A model generated the notes under the pieces. That model saw only the letters and a list, made by a program, of their open reading frames with translations, ran no database searches and was not told where the DNA came from. A program made the translations under genes and the position numbers. A DNA stretch of 64,000 bases from the NCBI RefSeq assembly GCF_008180445.1, contig NZ_VTER01000016.1, positions 1 through 64,000 of the forward strand, in the 5' to 3' direction. Numbering within the stretch: position 1 is the first letter of the stretch; the number at the start of each line of letters is the position of its first letter. Shown piece after piece: positions 42,870-51,438 of this stretch. Source of the stretch: Bacillus_AB infantis_B (lineage in GTDB: Bacteria; Bacillota; Bacilli; Bacillales; Cytobacillaceae).

Positions 42870-42879
42870 AAATTAGTTC

Positions 42880-44382
42880 TTATTCAAATGGCTCAAATCG
42901 TTCTACCATAAGTGCAAGTGTTCTGGCCATCACTCCGGTGGCACCGGAAGGTCCCAGATCATGCGCCTTGTCAACAGTAGCAGTGCCGGCAATATCCAAA
43001 TGCACCCAAGGAGTCCCTTCGGCAAATTCCCCGACAAAGCCCCCGCCCATGATGGCATGCCCTGCACGTCCAGGAGAGTTGTTCAGATCGGCAACCTTGC
43101 TGCTCCTGATGCGTGCCTTGTCTTTTTCAAATAATGGAAGCCTCCAGATCGGTTCTCCGGCTTCAAATGAAGCTTCGAGCACCTGCTCATAGAGAGCCTC
43201 ATTATTCGCCAATGCGCCAGTAGTATCATTGCCAAGCGCGACGATCACACCGCCTGTCAAAGTCGCCACATCTACCAGATAGCCTGCTCCATGATGCTTG
43301 GCATAAGTGACAGCATCAGCAAGAGCAAGGCGCCCTTCTGCATCTGTATTCAGGACTTCAATCGTTTTTCCGCTCATGGAAGTGATAACGTCATCTGGCT
43401 TGAATGCAGTACCGCTCACCATATTGTCTGTAGACGGAATGACGGCAACAACATTCTGTGCCGGCTTCAGTTCACCAATGATTTCCATGGCGCCAAGCAC
43501 AGCGGCAGCTCCGCCCATATCGGTCTTCATGCCGACAATGCCGTCTTTCGGCTTGAGTGAATAGCCGCCTGTATCAAAAGTGATGCCTTTTCCGACCAGA
43601 CCGACCACATCGGTCCACTCGTCCCTGCCCTGGTATTTCAGGACAATCATTTTCGGAGGCTCTGCAGATCCCTGATTGACGGCAAGAAGTGCGCCCATGC
43701 CGAGCTTCAGCATATCTTCTTTTTCAAGAATTTCCGCTTCGAAATGATATTTGCCTGCAAGCTCAAGCGCATAGTCCGCCAAATCTGTTGCTGTCAGCAT
43801 ATTACCTGGAAGGTTTACGAGCGTCCTCGCAGAGTTTGTCCCTTTTCCGTGGGCAGTCCCGACTTCAAGTGAAGCCTTAACCTCAGCTTCATCTGCAGTG
43901 CTGTACACGGTCAGGCTTTCGATTTTCTTTTCAGGCTCGTTCGATTTCTGCTTGTAGCCCTGGAATTCATATGCTGAAAGCTCGAAAGCTTCTGCTGCAG
44001 CATGCGCCGCATCATTTGCGTCTGCATTCTCTGCTGTGAAAGAGTCAAGATAAAGAGCAGCCTCCTGCAGCCTGTCTTCTTTTAAACGCTTAAAGACCTT
44101 TCCGAAAGCTTCCCTCAGCACTTCAAAATCCAGTTCCTTTTCTTTCCCAAGACCTACAAAATAAATCCTTTTGACTCCTGTTTTGCCAAATGTATGTATT
44201 TTGGAAACCGCTTTTTTCTTAGCTGAAATGTCTCCGCTTTTCATCAGTTCTGTCAGATTTCCTTCAAAAATGTCATCTGCCTTGGCCAGATTGCCTTCTA
44301 GCTTGGCAGGCTTATCAAATAATCCGATGACAAGGGCCTCATGGCCGGCACCGAAGTCCAAATCCTTTTTGATTGTATACAT
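42880..44382 (-). CDS. pepA: leucyl aminopeptidase (M17)
   Basis: A 500-aa cytosolic metallo-aminopeptidase releasing N-terminal amino acids. An N-terminal macro-like domain (about 20-170) is followed by the catalytic domain with VGKGITFDTGGYSLK (metal and catalytic Lys), KTDMGGAA and the M17 signature NTDAEGRL. ATG at 44382 is preferred because GGAGGTGAG lies 8 bp upstream; the GTG at 44391 falls inside that site. The length then equals B. subtilis PepA (500). Confidence 0.95.
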   Translation of the reverse strand: MYTIKKDLDFGAGHEALVIGLFDKPAKLEGNLAKADDIFEGNLTELMKSGDISAKKKAVSKIHTFGKTGVKRIYFVGLGKEKELDFEVLREAFGKVFKRLKEDRLQEAALYLDSFTAENADANDAAHAAAEAFELSAYEFQGYKQKSNEPEKKIESLTVYSTADEAEVKASLEVGTAHGKGTNSARTLVNLPGNMLTATDLADYALELAGKYHFEAEILEKEDMLKLGMGALLAVNQGSAEPPKMIVLKYQGRDEWTDVVGLVGKGITFDTGGYSLKPKDGIVGMKTDMGGAAAVLGAMEIIGELKPAQNVVAVIPSTDNMVSGTAFKPDDVITSMSGKTIEVLNTDAEGRLALADAVTYAKHHGAGYLVDVATLTGGVIVALGNDTTGALANNEALYEQVLEASFEAGEPIWRLPLFEKDKARIRSSKVADLNNSPGRAGHAIMGGGFVGEFAEGTPWVHLDIAGTATVDKAHDLGPSGATGVMARTLALMVERFEPFE

Positions 44383-44443
44383 TCTGCTCACCTCCAGTAT
44401 TAATACCTTTATTATATCGGATAAAATGATTTATTTCGAGAAT

Positions 44444-44820
44444 CTAATCATCTTCCAAAAATAAATAGATATCAGGGAGAGCGGGGAGGGTTTTTACCTC
44501 CTCATAAGGAATTGTATCTATAGTCTCTGGTATAATGGAGAGGCATGCAGAGATGAATACGTACACCTTTTCAAGGTCCAGCCCCCAATGCTTCGGCCTG
44601 TAGGATTGGAGATAAGAATGGGCAGCCCGCATCATGAGCCTGGCGCCTTTAACATTGCCGTACTCGTAATGGTAGATGGCCACACTCATTTGCAGCAGCC
44701 CTTTGAAGAACAAATTGGCTTTGTCTTCCATCCACATTTCCTTAAAAGGTCATGGCAAGTGTAATAGTCTCCTTCATTGAAACAGATGAAGAACTCATAA
44801 TATTCTTTGGGATAAAGCAT
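44444..44820 (-). pseudogene. DUF309 family gene with apparent frameshift
   Basis: A DUF309 gene split over two frames. The first part starts at ATG 44820 (AGGGGTGA upstream) and reads MLYPKEYYEFF, then YTCHDLL. The frame then goes wrong, and the rest (97 codons from 44737, beginning MWMEDKANLFFKGL) is in the next frame. Joining them across 44741-44742, where two bases stand in place of three, restores the family core CHDLLExMW. It is therefore either a true one-base deletion or a sequencing error. If real, the gene is probably inactive. The second part has no ribosome site of its own. Confidence 0.75.
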
Positions 44821-45036
44821 GCAATCACCCCTGCGCAGAATGTATTCATACTCCTGGTTATTCATATCATATCAGATGTACATAAATTACAGTATTCAAC
44901 TTCCGCCCCGGCGGGTATAAAAAACAAAAGGGCACTCCGCCCTGCAGCTGAGGCTTAATGGCAGTTCCAGCTCCACTTGCTTCCTGTCAGCCCAGGCAGC
45001 TGCAAAACAGCCAAAAAATGAAAAGGTGGTTTCCCG

Positions 45037-45516
45037 ATGGATTTATTGCTCAACTTCCCCTTATGGTCTGCACTGGCCGCAATCTTTTTTGCACAGTTTG
45101 TAAAGGTGCCCATTCAGTATATTGCGACGAGGAGACTGGACTGGTCACTCTTGACAAGCACGGGAGGCATGCCCAGCTCCCACTCGGCCGCCGTTACTGC
45201 CCTTTCCACGGGAGTCGCCCTGGAAACCGGGATGGACTCTGCTGTATTCGCGGTGGCAGCTGTGTTTGCCATCATCACGATGTTTGATGCAACCGGTGTA
45301 AGAAGGCAGGCAGGCGAACAGGCCATTGTCCTGAATCAGCTTGTGAACGATTTTAATAAATTCGTCGAAGAAGCCAAAGTATGGCAGAAAAAGGCCGAAA
45401 AAGAAAAACAGAAAGAACTGAAGGAGCTCCTCGGCCACAAACCGATTGAAGTGTTTTTCGGGGGCCTGACAGGGATTGCTTTGACCCTGGTTCTCGATAT
45501 GCTAGTTAATCTATAA
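45037..45516 (+). CDS. yuiD: divergent PAP2 family membrane protein YuiD
   Basis: A 159-aa membrane protein of the divergent PAP2 (acid phosphatase/vanadium haloperoxidase-related) family. STGGMPSSHSAAVTALSTG near residue 43 is the signature (SSHS core), followed by FDATGVRRQAGEQA and a charged helix with EKEKQKELKELLGHK. There are about four membrane segments. Its phosphatase substrate is unknown. AAAGGTGG precedes the ATG. The gene ends 10 bp before the next one. Confidence 0.9.
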   Translation: MDLLLNFPLWSALAAIFFAQFVKVPIQYIATRRLDWSLLTSTGGMPSSHSAAVTALSTGVALETGMDSAVFAVAAVFAIITMFDATGVRRQAGEQAIVLNQLVNDFNKFVEEAKVWQKKAEKEKQKELKELLGHKPIEVFFGGLTGIALTLVLDMLVNL

Positions 45517-45526
45517 GGAGACTTTT

Positions 45527-46303
45527 ATGAGAATAGTATCTATCTGCCCCAGCAACACTGAAATTATCGCTTACCTCGGACTGACACATCTTCTGGTCGG
45601 AATCGATGACTATTCTGACTGGCCGGAGGAGGTGCTTCATCTGCCAAGACTCGGACCTGATTTGTCAATTGATATGGATAAGGTTGAGGCGCTGAAGCCT
45701 GATCTCGTACTGGCATCCTTGAGCGTGCCGGGGATGGAGAAAAATATCGGGGAATTAAGGAATAGGAACCTGCCTTTCATTACCCTTAATCCCCAAAGCC
45801 TTGAGGATATTGCCCGGGACCTGGGTACAGCAGCCGAGGCTGCCGGATATCCTGGATTGGGTGAAAAGGCAGCCGGCGAATTCAGGACGAAAATTAAAAG
45901 CCTGCAGGAAAAATCGGCAGGCGCCGGGCACAAACCCTCCCTCTACTGGGAATGGTGGCCAAAGCCGGTTTTCACCCCCGGAAGCATCAACTGGCTCACT
46001 GAAATCAGCGAGCTTGCCGGCGCCGTCAATCTGTTCAGGGATGTGGAACTCGCCAGCGTCCAGACAGATTGGGAGGACGTCCTCCGCCGCCAGCCTGATT
46101 ATATCTGCCTTGCATGGGTAGGCGTCCGCAAAGAAAAGGTAAAGCCGGAGATTGTGGTGAAAAGGCCAGGCTGGAAGGAACTTGAGGCAGTCAAACAGGA
46201 AAGAATCCTCGTACTGGAGGAAGAACTGTATTGCCGCCCTTCCCCCCGCCTGATTGAAGGCGCTGAAAGGCTCGCCCGTATGCTGCATCCGGAATGCTTT
46301 TAG
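45527..46303 (+). CDS. cobalamin-binding-type periplasmic-fold protein without signal peptide
   Basis: A 258-aa helical-backbone metal receptor of the BtuF/FecB superfamily (two Rossmann-like lobes, starting RIVSICPSNTEIIAYLGL). It lacks any signal peptide or lipobox, so it should stay in the cytosol, unlike transport-linked BtuF. WEWWPKPVFTPG near residue 142 lies in the ligand cleft region. The ligand (cobalamin, heme or other) cannot be set. TAAGGAGAC precedes the ATG, just after yuiD, suggesting an operon. Confidence 0.82.
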   Translation: MRIVSICPSNTEIIAYLGLTHLLVGIDDYSDWPEEVLHLPRLGPDLSIDMDKVEALKPDLVLASLSVPGMEKNIGELRNRNLPFITLNPQSLEDIARDLGTAAEAAGYPGLGEKAAGEFRTKIKSLQEKSAGAGHKPSLYWEWWPKPVFTPGSINWLTEISELAGAVNLFRDVELASVQTDWEDVLRRQPDYICLAWVGVRKEKVKPEIVVKRPGWKELEAVKQERILVLEEELYCRPSPRLIEGAERLARMLHPECF

Positions 46304-46309
46304 CGATAA

Positions 46310-46344
46310 AAAGAGGGAGGCCGTTTGATCCGGCTTCCCTCTTT
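46310..46344. terminator. bidirectional hairpin terminator
   Basis: AAAGAGGGAGGCCG / CGGCTTCCCTCTTT 14-bp stem (one mismatch) with a 7-nt loop, at the end of the yuiD operon. Confidence 0.88.
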
Positions 46345-46417
46345 CTTGGTTTTATTGTCTTTTTAGCTTTTATTTGCGGCTTTCACAATTTATTTGCGAG
46401 TTAGTTATCCGCTTTTC

Positions 46418-47125
46418 CTATTCCTCCACAGCCCTGTACTGTTGGCGGAATACCTGCATGGATTCGTTTTCGTTAAGGGCGCTCAGTTCCTCTTCAGTCA
46501 GGCTTCCGTCTCCCTCTTCAATCACATAAACATCAAGCGTTTTTTTGCCCCAGCTGCTGTAGACGTCTTCGACGGTTTCATAATATAGATCAAGCTTATT
46601 ACCTTTGATGGCGCCGCCTTTGTCAGCTACGACCCCGTATCCATAACCCGGTATGAACAGGATGGTGCCGATTGGGAAAACGTTCAGGTCTGCTGCTACT
46701 GTAGAGTACAGATCCCGTTTTACCTTGACGCCAGAGTATGTAATGCCAAAGGACGGGTGCCCCGGATTCTTTCCTGTTGATTCATAATAGGCCGTATAGC
46801 CGGTCGCCACTACGGATTTGGCGGGATATTCTGACCAATTGAATGCTTCTTCCAGGGACTGTGGCTCGGCAGTAACCGCCTCCGCTGAGGAAATCAGCTC
46901 ATTCGCTTCCAGCCTCGGAAGATATTTGTAGGCAAGTCCCATTGTTTTATATGTATGGTCTAAGAAAGCATAATCTTTCATTTCAGCTGCTGCCCCGCCG
47001 CCTTCGTACTGATAGGACTCAAGGGTTTTTGCGCCTACTCCGGATATGGATTGAAAGGTGGTAAGCAGTGCCCCTAAAAATAAAACTGACATGATGATGC
47101 GCTTTGTCCATTTTTTTAGTCTATT
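46418..47125 (-). CDS. yuiC: YuiC, 3D-domain muralytic-type protein
   Basis: A 235-aa exported protein with a basic N-terminus and hydrophobic segment (about residues 8-30) as signal or anchor. A C-terminal 3D domain (about 125-225, named for its three conserved Asp) includes VVADKGGAIKGNKLDLYY. YuiC in B. subtilis is a stationary-phase-survival-type, MltA-like lytic enzyme acting on peptidoglycan. The start at 47125 is used with GGGAGGAGTG about 11 bp upstream. It is somewhat longer than B. subtilis YuiC (218). Confidence 0.9.
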   Translation of the reverse strand, partial: NRLKKWTKRIIMSVLFLGALLTTFQSISGVGAKTLESYQYEGGGAAAEMKDYAFLDHTYKTMGLAYKYLPRLEANELISSAEAVTAEPQSLEEAFNWSEYPAKSVVATGYTAYYESTGKNPGHPSFGITYSGVKVKRDLYSTVAADLNVFPIGTILFIPGYGYGVVADKGGAIKGNKLDLYYETVEDVYSSWGKKTLDVYVIEEGDGSLTEEELSALNENESMQVFRQQYRAVEE

Positions 47126-47429
47126 CATATAATAATTCACTCCTCCCAAGTTAATCATTTCCCAACTTTAGAAAAAGTATTCCTGGGAGGATTGGAATAA
47201 AGGCAATACCGGGGCTTTTGTATTAGAAGTAAATTTCCTATAAAGCCTGCTGTATCAAGGTTTTAGTACAGGAAGGGTATTTCCCGAAAAAATTTAAAAA
47301 ATTTATGATTCTGAAGTGTTTTAGCCGCAATTCTCAGCTTTTCAGCAGCTTTTTAATAGCAGGGTCTGTTGATATCCTGTCTTGATCTTAGGCTCATTAC
47401 TGTAAAAATTTGTTTCATAGAGCAAAAAA
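47126..47429. other. gene-free region between yuiC and yuiB
   Basis: An AT-rich stretch upstream of yuiC. I see no convincing gene, repeat or riboswitch. A yuiC promoter is expected here, but no unambiguous -35/-10 pair stood out. Confidence 0.5.
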
Positions 47430-47458
47430 AAACACTCCCTGTATGGGAATGCTTTTTC
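47430..47458 (-). terminator. terminator of yuiB
   Basis: CATTCCC / GGGAGTG stem (one mismatch) with a short loop and an eight-T run on the minus strand, next to the yuiB stop. Confidence 0.85.
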
Positions 47459-47459
47459 A

Positions 47460-47783
47460 TTAAAACATTCTGTAGCCTTTGCTTCTCAGCAGTTTAATTG
47501 TAATACCGGCTGCCACTGCACCAGCCATCCCGCTGCTTAAAATCAGGACATCAGCCATGGCAAGCTCTGACATAAGCCTTCCCAGCTCAGGAAATGCTTC
47601 ACTGCTGTTAGTGAAATATTCTATGAAACGGACCTGGTCAACAATCAGGATTGCGATGATCGGATAAATAATGGCCATGATCCAGGACATTCTAAGCAGC
47701 ATATTCAATATAAAACCGATTCCAAAAAATAAAACGAAAAATAGCAGCATTGAAATTGGCAACACAAAAATAGTCATCTGCAC
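47460..47783 (-). CDS. yuiB: YuiB-like membrane protein
   Basis: A 107-aa protein with three strongly hydrophobic helices (residues 5-28, 33-50 and 78-97) and a short basic tail ending in GYRMF. It matches YuiB by character and place. The function is unknown. The start is GTG 47783 with AAGGGGG 8 bp upstream; the ATG two codons later is too far from the site. Confidence 0.85.
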   Translation of the reverse strand: MQMTIFVLPISMLLFFVLFFGIGFILNMLLRMSWIMAIIYPIIAILIVDQVRFIEYFTNSSEAFPELGRLMSELAMADVLILSSGMAGAVAAGITIKLLRSKGYRMF

Positions 47784-47914
47784 AGGCAGTACCCCCTTAA
47801 AACATCACTTTTAAGTGTACTGAATGGCCGAAAGGTAGTCAATTTTAATTTTGTGAACACTTTTTAACAACTATAACTGTTCAGGCCTGGCTGAAGAAAA
47901 AACGAGCCACGGAA

Positions 47915-47939
47915 AAACCCTGCCGTCAGCAGGGTTTTC
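47915..47939 (-). terminator. terminator of yuiA
   Basis: AAAACCCTG / CAGGGTTTT stem with a 7-nt loop and TTTTT on the minus strand, directly after yuiA. Confidence 0.88.
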
Positions 47940-47941
47940 TT

Positions 47942-48067
47942 TCATCCTTTCTTCTTGCCGGAACCGTTGCAGCAGGTGCATGTTTCAGAGCCGCCTAATA
48001 AAAGCTGGAAATAGCCCTTCCCTGAACAATAGTCGCATTCTTTGGTCTCATATGTCGTTGCTGCCAT
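47942..48067 (-). CDS. yuiA: YuiA, 41-aa zinc-ribbon-like protein
   Basis: A short gene easily missed. A 41-aa peptide has two DnaJ-type cysteine motifs: CDYCSGKGY (Cys11, Cys14) and CTCCNGSGK (Cys30, Cys32, Cys33), which probably bind one zinc ion. ATG at 48067 follows AAAAGGGG by 9 bp; another ATG three codons earlier touches the site. It corresponds to B. subtilis yuiA between yuiB and yumB. Role unknown; such motifs occur in DnaJ and in proteins that bind unfolded clients. Confidence 0.85.
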   Translation of the reverse strand: MAATTYETKECDYCSGKGYFQLLLGGSETCTCCNGSGKKKG

Positions 48068-48220
48068 CCTGCTCATCCCCTTTTAGCACTGAATTTTCTG
48101 ATAATATACCAAGTATAGAGGAAAATGAAAAGCTTCATATTAGCCGGAAAAGCCCCGCTGTAAACGCATACATGTCAGATTATCTTACAATATCTAATGA
48201 ATTCTAATAATTTCTGAAAA

Positions 48221-48706
48221 TTATAAAAATAGTTTATACGCGGAGTATCCGAAGTGGTCGCCAGGGTTAACGCCGTCTATCAGCTGTTTGGCAGCCCCTT
48301 CTTTAAGTTCAGTCAAATATTTGAGGAGGATAGAGGCATCTTCATGGACCGCTGCTTCTCCAGGGTCCATAAACTGCACATCCATCAGCTCGCTTTCCTG
48401 GACAGTGATGCTTTGGCCTTTTTCAGGGGCCATAAGAAAAAGGATCATATTGTCGCTGACCTCACCGCGGATCACACCAGTCCTCAGCCCTATCATGCCG
48501 ACCGGCCTGCTTTCAATTCCCGTTTCTTCCTTTACTTCCCTTACAGCTGCTTCATCGGCAGTCTCCCCGGGATTAACAAAGCCTGCAGGCAGCGACCATT
48601 TGCCCTTCAGCCCGCCGTATTTTTTCTTAACTAAAAGCCACTTTCCCTCCGGTGAAATAACCAGGCCTGAAACAGCAAGCCACACTTTACCACGTTTGCT
48701 CTCCAT
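48221..48706 (-). CDS. NUDIX hydrolase
   Basis: A 161-aa Nudix protein hydrolysing a nucleoside diphosphate linked to another group. The complete Nudix box GFVNPGETADEAAVREVKEETGI is present around residues 42-64 (core: GE...REVKEETG). The substrate is unknown. The start at 48706 is favoured by GGAGGTC, although it lies about 11 bp upstream; a start at 48724 has no site. It is followed upstream by the yumB gene on the same strand with a terminator between. Confidence 0.87.
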   Translation of the reverse strand: MESKRGKVWLAVSGLVISPEGKWLLVKKKYGGLKGKWSLPAGFVNPGETADEAAVREVKEETGIESRPVGMIGLRTGVIRGEVSDNMILFLMAPEKGQSITVQESELMDVQFMDPGEAAVHEDASILLKYLTELKEGAAKQLIDGVNPGDHFGYSAYKLFL

Positions 48707-48778
48707 TACTTTTAAGACCTCCATGCATAATGATCTTTCTATTGTAGCAGAGCTCTGCTTCTAATTGGTTTTTGGACA

Positions 48779-48805
48779 CAAAAATACCGGGGAAATGATC
48801 CCCGG
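48779..48805 (-). terminator. terminator of yumB
   Basis: CCGGGGA / TCCCCGG 7-bp stem with a 5-nt loop and TATTTTTG on the minus strand, 10 bp past the yumB stop. Confidence 0.85.
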
Positions 48806-48814
48806 CTGTTTTTA

Positions 48815-50032
48815 TTAAAAGATATTGAATTTGCCTTTTTTCAGGACAAGTCCAGGTCCGCCAATCATGAAGAGGGCACGGTTGTCGATCATCTTCTTCA
48901 TGAAGGAAGCCTTTGATCCTACCAGTTTCTTGCCGAAAGCCACACCAATGGCATCGTCTTCGCCCAATGAGCATACTGTACCTTTGATATCAGGTGTGAA
49001 GGTCTCAAGCTCACCCTTGTTGCGGATCAGGGCAACGATATTGCGCGCGCATACCTCTCCCTGCTGCATGGCGATTTGGGCAGTAGGAGGATAAGGGCGG
49101 TTGATTTCTTCATTGATGATCAATGAGCAGTCGCCGATGATGAAAAGATCTTCATGGCCAGGAACCCTTAGGTCAGGCTGAACCTTTACGCGTCCGCGCA
49201 TCGCTTCAATGCCGGAGTTTTCGATGATGGAGTTGCCGCGAACACCTGCAGCCCAGACAACAGTGCCTGCTTTGATGTGCTCAACTTCTTCGTCGCCTTT
49301 TCCGACCGTGATTCCATCTTCATTGCATTCTTTGATGGCTGTGCCAATCAGGAATTGAACACCCTTTTTCTCCAGGTGGGAGACAGCATAGTTGACCAGC
49401 TCAGGGTCAAAGCCAGGAAGGACCGTAGGAGCAGCTTCAACACAGATGATCTTAACCTTGCTGTAGTCCACATCATATTCCTTGCACAGCTCAGGCACTC
49501 TGTTTGCCAGCTCGCCAAGGAATTCAATGCCTGTGAAGCCGGCGCCGCCGACCACAATTGTCAGCCTTTCATCCTTTTTCTCTTCTTCAGTATTGTAAGT
49601 GGCAAATTGATATTCAATATGCTCGCGGATCTGTCTTGCGGCATTCACATTTATAATAGAGAAAGCATGTACATCCAGGCCTTTGATGCCGAATGTTTCC
49701 GGCTCTGCACCAAGGGAAACAACCAAGTAATCATAGGTTACTTCGCCTTCCTCGAGGATGACCTTCTTTTCTTCAGTTTTGATTTCAACAGCAGTACCCT
49801 GGACAAATTCGATTTTATTTCGGTCAATGACATTTTTAACATCATAGCGAACTCGATCGTGATGAAGGGTACCTGCAGAAGCTTCGTGCAGCCAAGTCGT
49901 TTCATAGTGATAGTCATTCTTGTTCACTAGTACGATTTCTGCTTCATTCACTCCAACCTGCTTTTGCAAACGTGTTGCCACCATCAATCCGCCGTAGCCG
50001 GCACCTAGAATTACTATTTTTGGCTTTTTCAA
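48815..50032 (-). CDS. yumB: type II NADH dehydrogenase-like protein YumB
   Basis: A 405-aa single-subunit NAD(P)H:quinone oxidoreductase family flavoprotein, presumably membrane-peripheral, passing electrons from NADH to menaquinone without proton pumping. The FAD-binding GAGYGGL (residues 11-17) and the NADH-binding VVGGAGFTGIEFLGEL lie in the two Rossmann folds. The C-terminus holds FEVG-like GDCSLI and a lysine-rich end. The TTG start at 50032 follows AAAGGTGG. A Rex-type operator lies 103 bp upstream (50135-50152). Confidence 0.93.
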   Translation of the reverse strand: MKKPKIVILGAGYGGLMVATRLQKQVGVNEAEIVLVNKNDYHYETTWLHEASAGTLHHDRVRYDVKNVIDRNKIEFVQGTAVEIKTEEKKVILEEGEVTYDYLVVSLGAEPETFGIKGLDVHAFSIINVNAARQIREHIEYQFATYNTEEEKKDERLTIVVGGAGFTGIEFLGELANRVPELCKEYDVDYSKVKIICVEAAPTVLPGFDPELVNYAVSHLEKKGVQFLIGTAIKECNEDGITVGKGDEEVEHIKAGTVVWAAGVRGNSIIENSGIEAMRGRVKVQPDLRVPGHEDLFIIGDCSLIINEEINRPYPPTAQIAMQQGEVCARNIVALIRNKGELETFTPDIKGTVCSLGEDDAIGVAFGKKLVGSKASFMKKMIDNRALFMIGGPGLVLKKGKFNIF

Positions 50033-50134
50033 AGCGTATCACTTCCACCTTTATTAGTATTTTCGAAAACTCTTCTGCTTTTTCTTATCTTCCACTGCTT
50101 TATGAGTTTTTATTTTATAAGTACAAGAAAAAGT

Positions 50135-50152
50135 TTGTGATATTCTTCACGA
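50135..50152. promoter_or_regulatory. Rex-like operator upstream of yumB
   Basis: TTGTGA TATTCT TCACGA differs from the Rex consensus TTGTGA N6 TCACAA at one base. Rex is the NADH/NAD+-sensing repressor of Bacillus and its site controls the NDH-2 gene ndh in B. subtilis. A weaker half site TTTGTCACAAA follows at about 50178-50187. The 356-bp gap between yumB and yumC otherwise shows no recognisable feature. Confidence 0.55.
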
Positions 50153-50388
50153 AGCAGAGCAAAAAAATGTCCGAAATTTGTCACAAAGTTTATGTCTATA
50201 ATACATAATATTCTTTTTTCCGCGGTTTTTCAAGGTTAAAAGCAGAATATATCCTATTGAGAAAATTAAGATTTTTACGCAATTTTTCTTATTATTCGAA
50301 CAACTTTCGGTTCTGCTATGTGAGGTTTTTCATTATTTATGATATGATGAAAGCTAGAAATGTTACTACATATGTTGAGGTGATTAGT

Positions 50389-51387
50389 GTGAAGGAAGAT
50401 CAGACAATCTATGATATAACGATTATCGGCGGAGGGCCTGTCGGGCTGTTCACCGCTTTTTACGGCGGCATGAGGCAGGCCTCTGTTAAAATAATTGAAA
50501 GCCTTCCCCAGCTTGGCGGGCAGCTGTCAGCTCTTTATCCGGAGAAATACATATATGATGTAGCCGGTTTCCCGAAGGTGCGGGCACAGGAGCTCGTCGA
50601 TAATTTGAAAGAGCAGATGAAGAAATTTGAACCCACGGTTTCGCTTGAGCAGTCGGTTGAAAAGCTCGAAAAACAGCCGGACGGCATTTTCAAGCTAACC
50701 ACCAACAGCGAAATCCACTATACAAAGACGGTCATCATCACGGCCGGAAATGGCGCATTCCAGCCGCGCCGCCTTGAGCTTGACTCGGCTCCGCAATATG
50801 AAGGCAAGAACCTGCACTACTTCATTGATGACCTGAATCATTTCTCCGGGAAAAAAGTGGTTGTATTCGGAGGAGGCGATTCTGCAGTAGACTGGGCCTT
50901 GATGCTTGAGCCTATCGCAGAGAACGTAAAGATCATCCACCGCCGCGACAAGTTCCGCGCCCACGAGCACAGTGTAGAAAATCTTCACAACTCCAAGGTT
51001 GAAATCAAGACTCCGTTTGTTCCTGCCGAACTTATCGGCAATGAGGAGGGCATTTCCCAGGTGATCATCCAGGATGCCAAAGGGGAAGAAAAAGAAGCCA
51101 TTGATGTTGATGCCGTCATCGTCAACTACGGTTTTGTCTCATCGCTTGGCCCGATCAAAGAGTGGGGCCTTGAAATTGAAAAAAATAATATTGTCGTCAA
51201 CAGCAAAATGGAGACAAATATCCCGGGCATTTACGCAGCAGGCGATATTTGCACCTATGACGGCAAAGTGAAGCTGATTGCTTCCGGTTTCGGAGAAGCG
51301 CCGACTGCAGTGAACAATGCTAAGGCCCTTATTGATCCTAAAGCACGGGTACAGCCTCTGCACAGCACGTCCATGTTTGATAAATAA
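50389..51387 (+). CDS. yumC: ferredoxin/flavodoxin-NADP+ reductase YumC
   Basis: A 332-aa thioredoxin-reductase-like ferredoxin-NADP reductase. The FAD motif is GGGPVGLF at about residues 15-22, the NADPH motif GGGDSAVDWAL at about 165, and the second FAD contact AAGDICTYDGK. There is no CxxC redox pair, which separates it from thioredoxin reductase. It is essential in B. subtilis, and supplies electrons to ferredoxin or flavodoxin and thus to enzymes including NO synthase. The GTG start at 50389 follows GAGGTGAT; the resulting length equals B. subtilis YumC (332). Confidence 0.95.
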   Translation: MKEDQTIYDITIIGGGPVGLFTAFYGGMRQASVKIIESLPQLGGQLSALYPEKYIYDVAGFPKVRAQELVDNLKEQMKKFEPTVSLEQSVEKLEKQPDGIFKLTTNSEIHYTKTVIITAGNGAFQPRRLELDSAPQYEGKNLHYFIDDLNHFSGKKVVVFGGGDSAVDWALMLEPIAENVKIIHRRDKFRAHEHSVENLHNSKVEIKTPFVPAELIGNEEGISQVIIQDAKGEEKEAIDVDAVIVNYGFVSSLGPIKEWGLEIEKNNIVVNSKMETNIPGIYAAGDICTYDGKVKLIASGFGEAPTAVNNAKALIDPKARVQPLHSTSMFDK

Positions 51388-51396
51388 ACAATAAAT

Positions 51397-51437
51397 GGCC
51401 CCGCAGGAGAGATACTCCGGCGGGGCCGCTTTTATTT
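51397..51437. terminator. bidirectional terminator after yumC
   Basis: GGCCCCGC / GCGGGGCC stem with a larger loop containing GGAG/CTCC, and T-run on plus. Confidence 0.88.
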
Positions 51438-51438
51438 C

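Noticed and set aside
49277..49930. 217-codon open frame antisense to yumB
   Set aside because: Overlaps a conserved flavoprotein gene completely, with no ribosome site.
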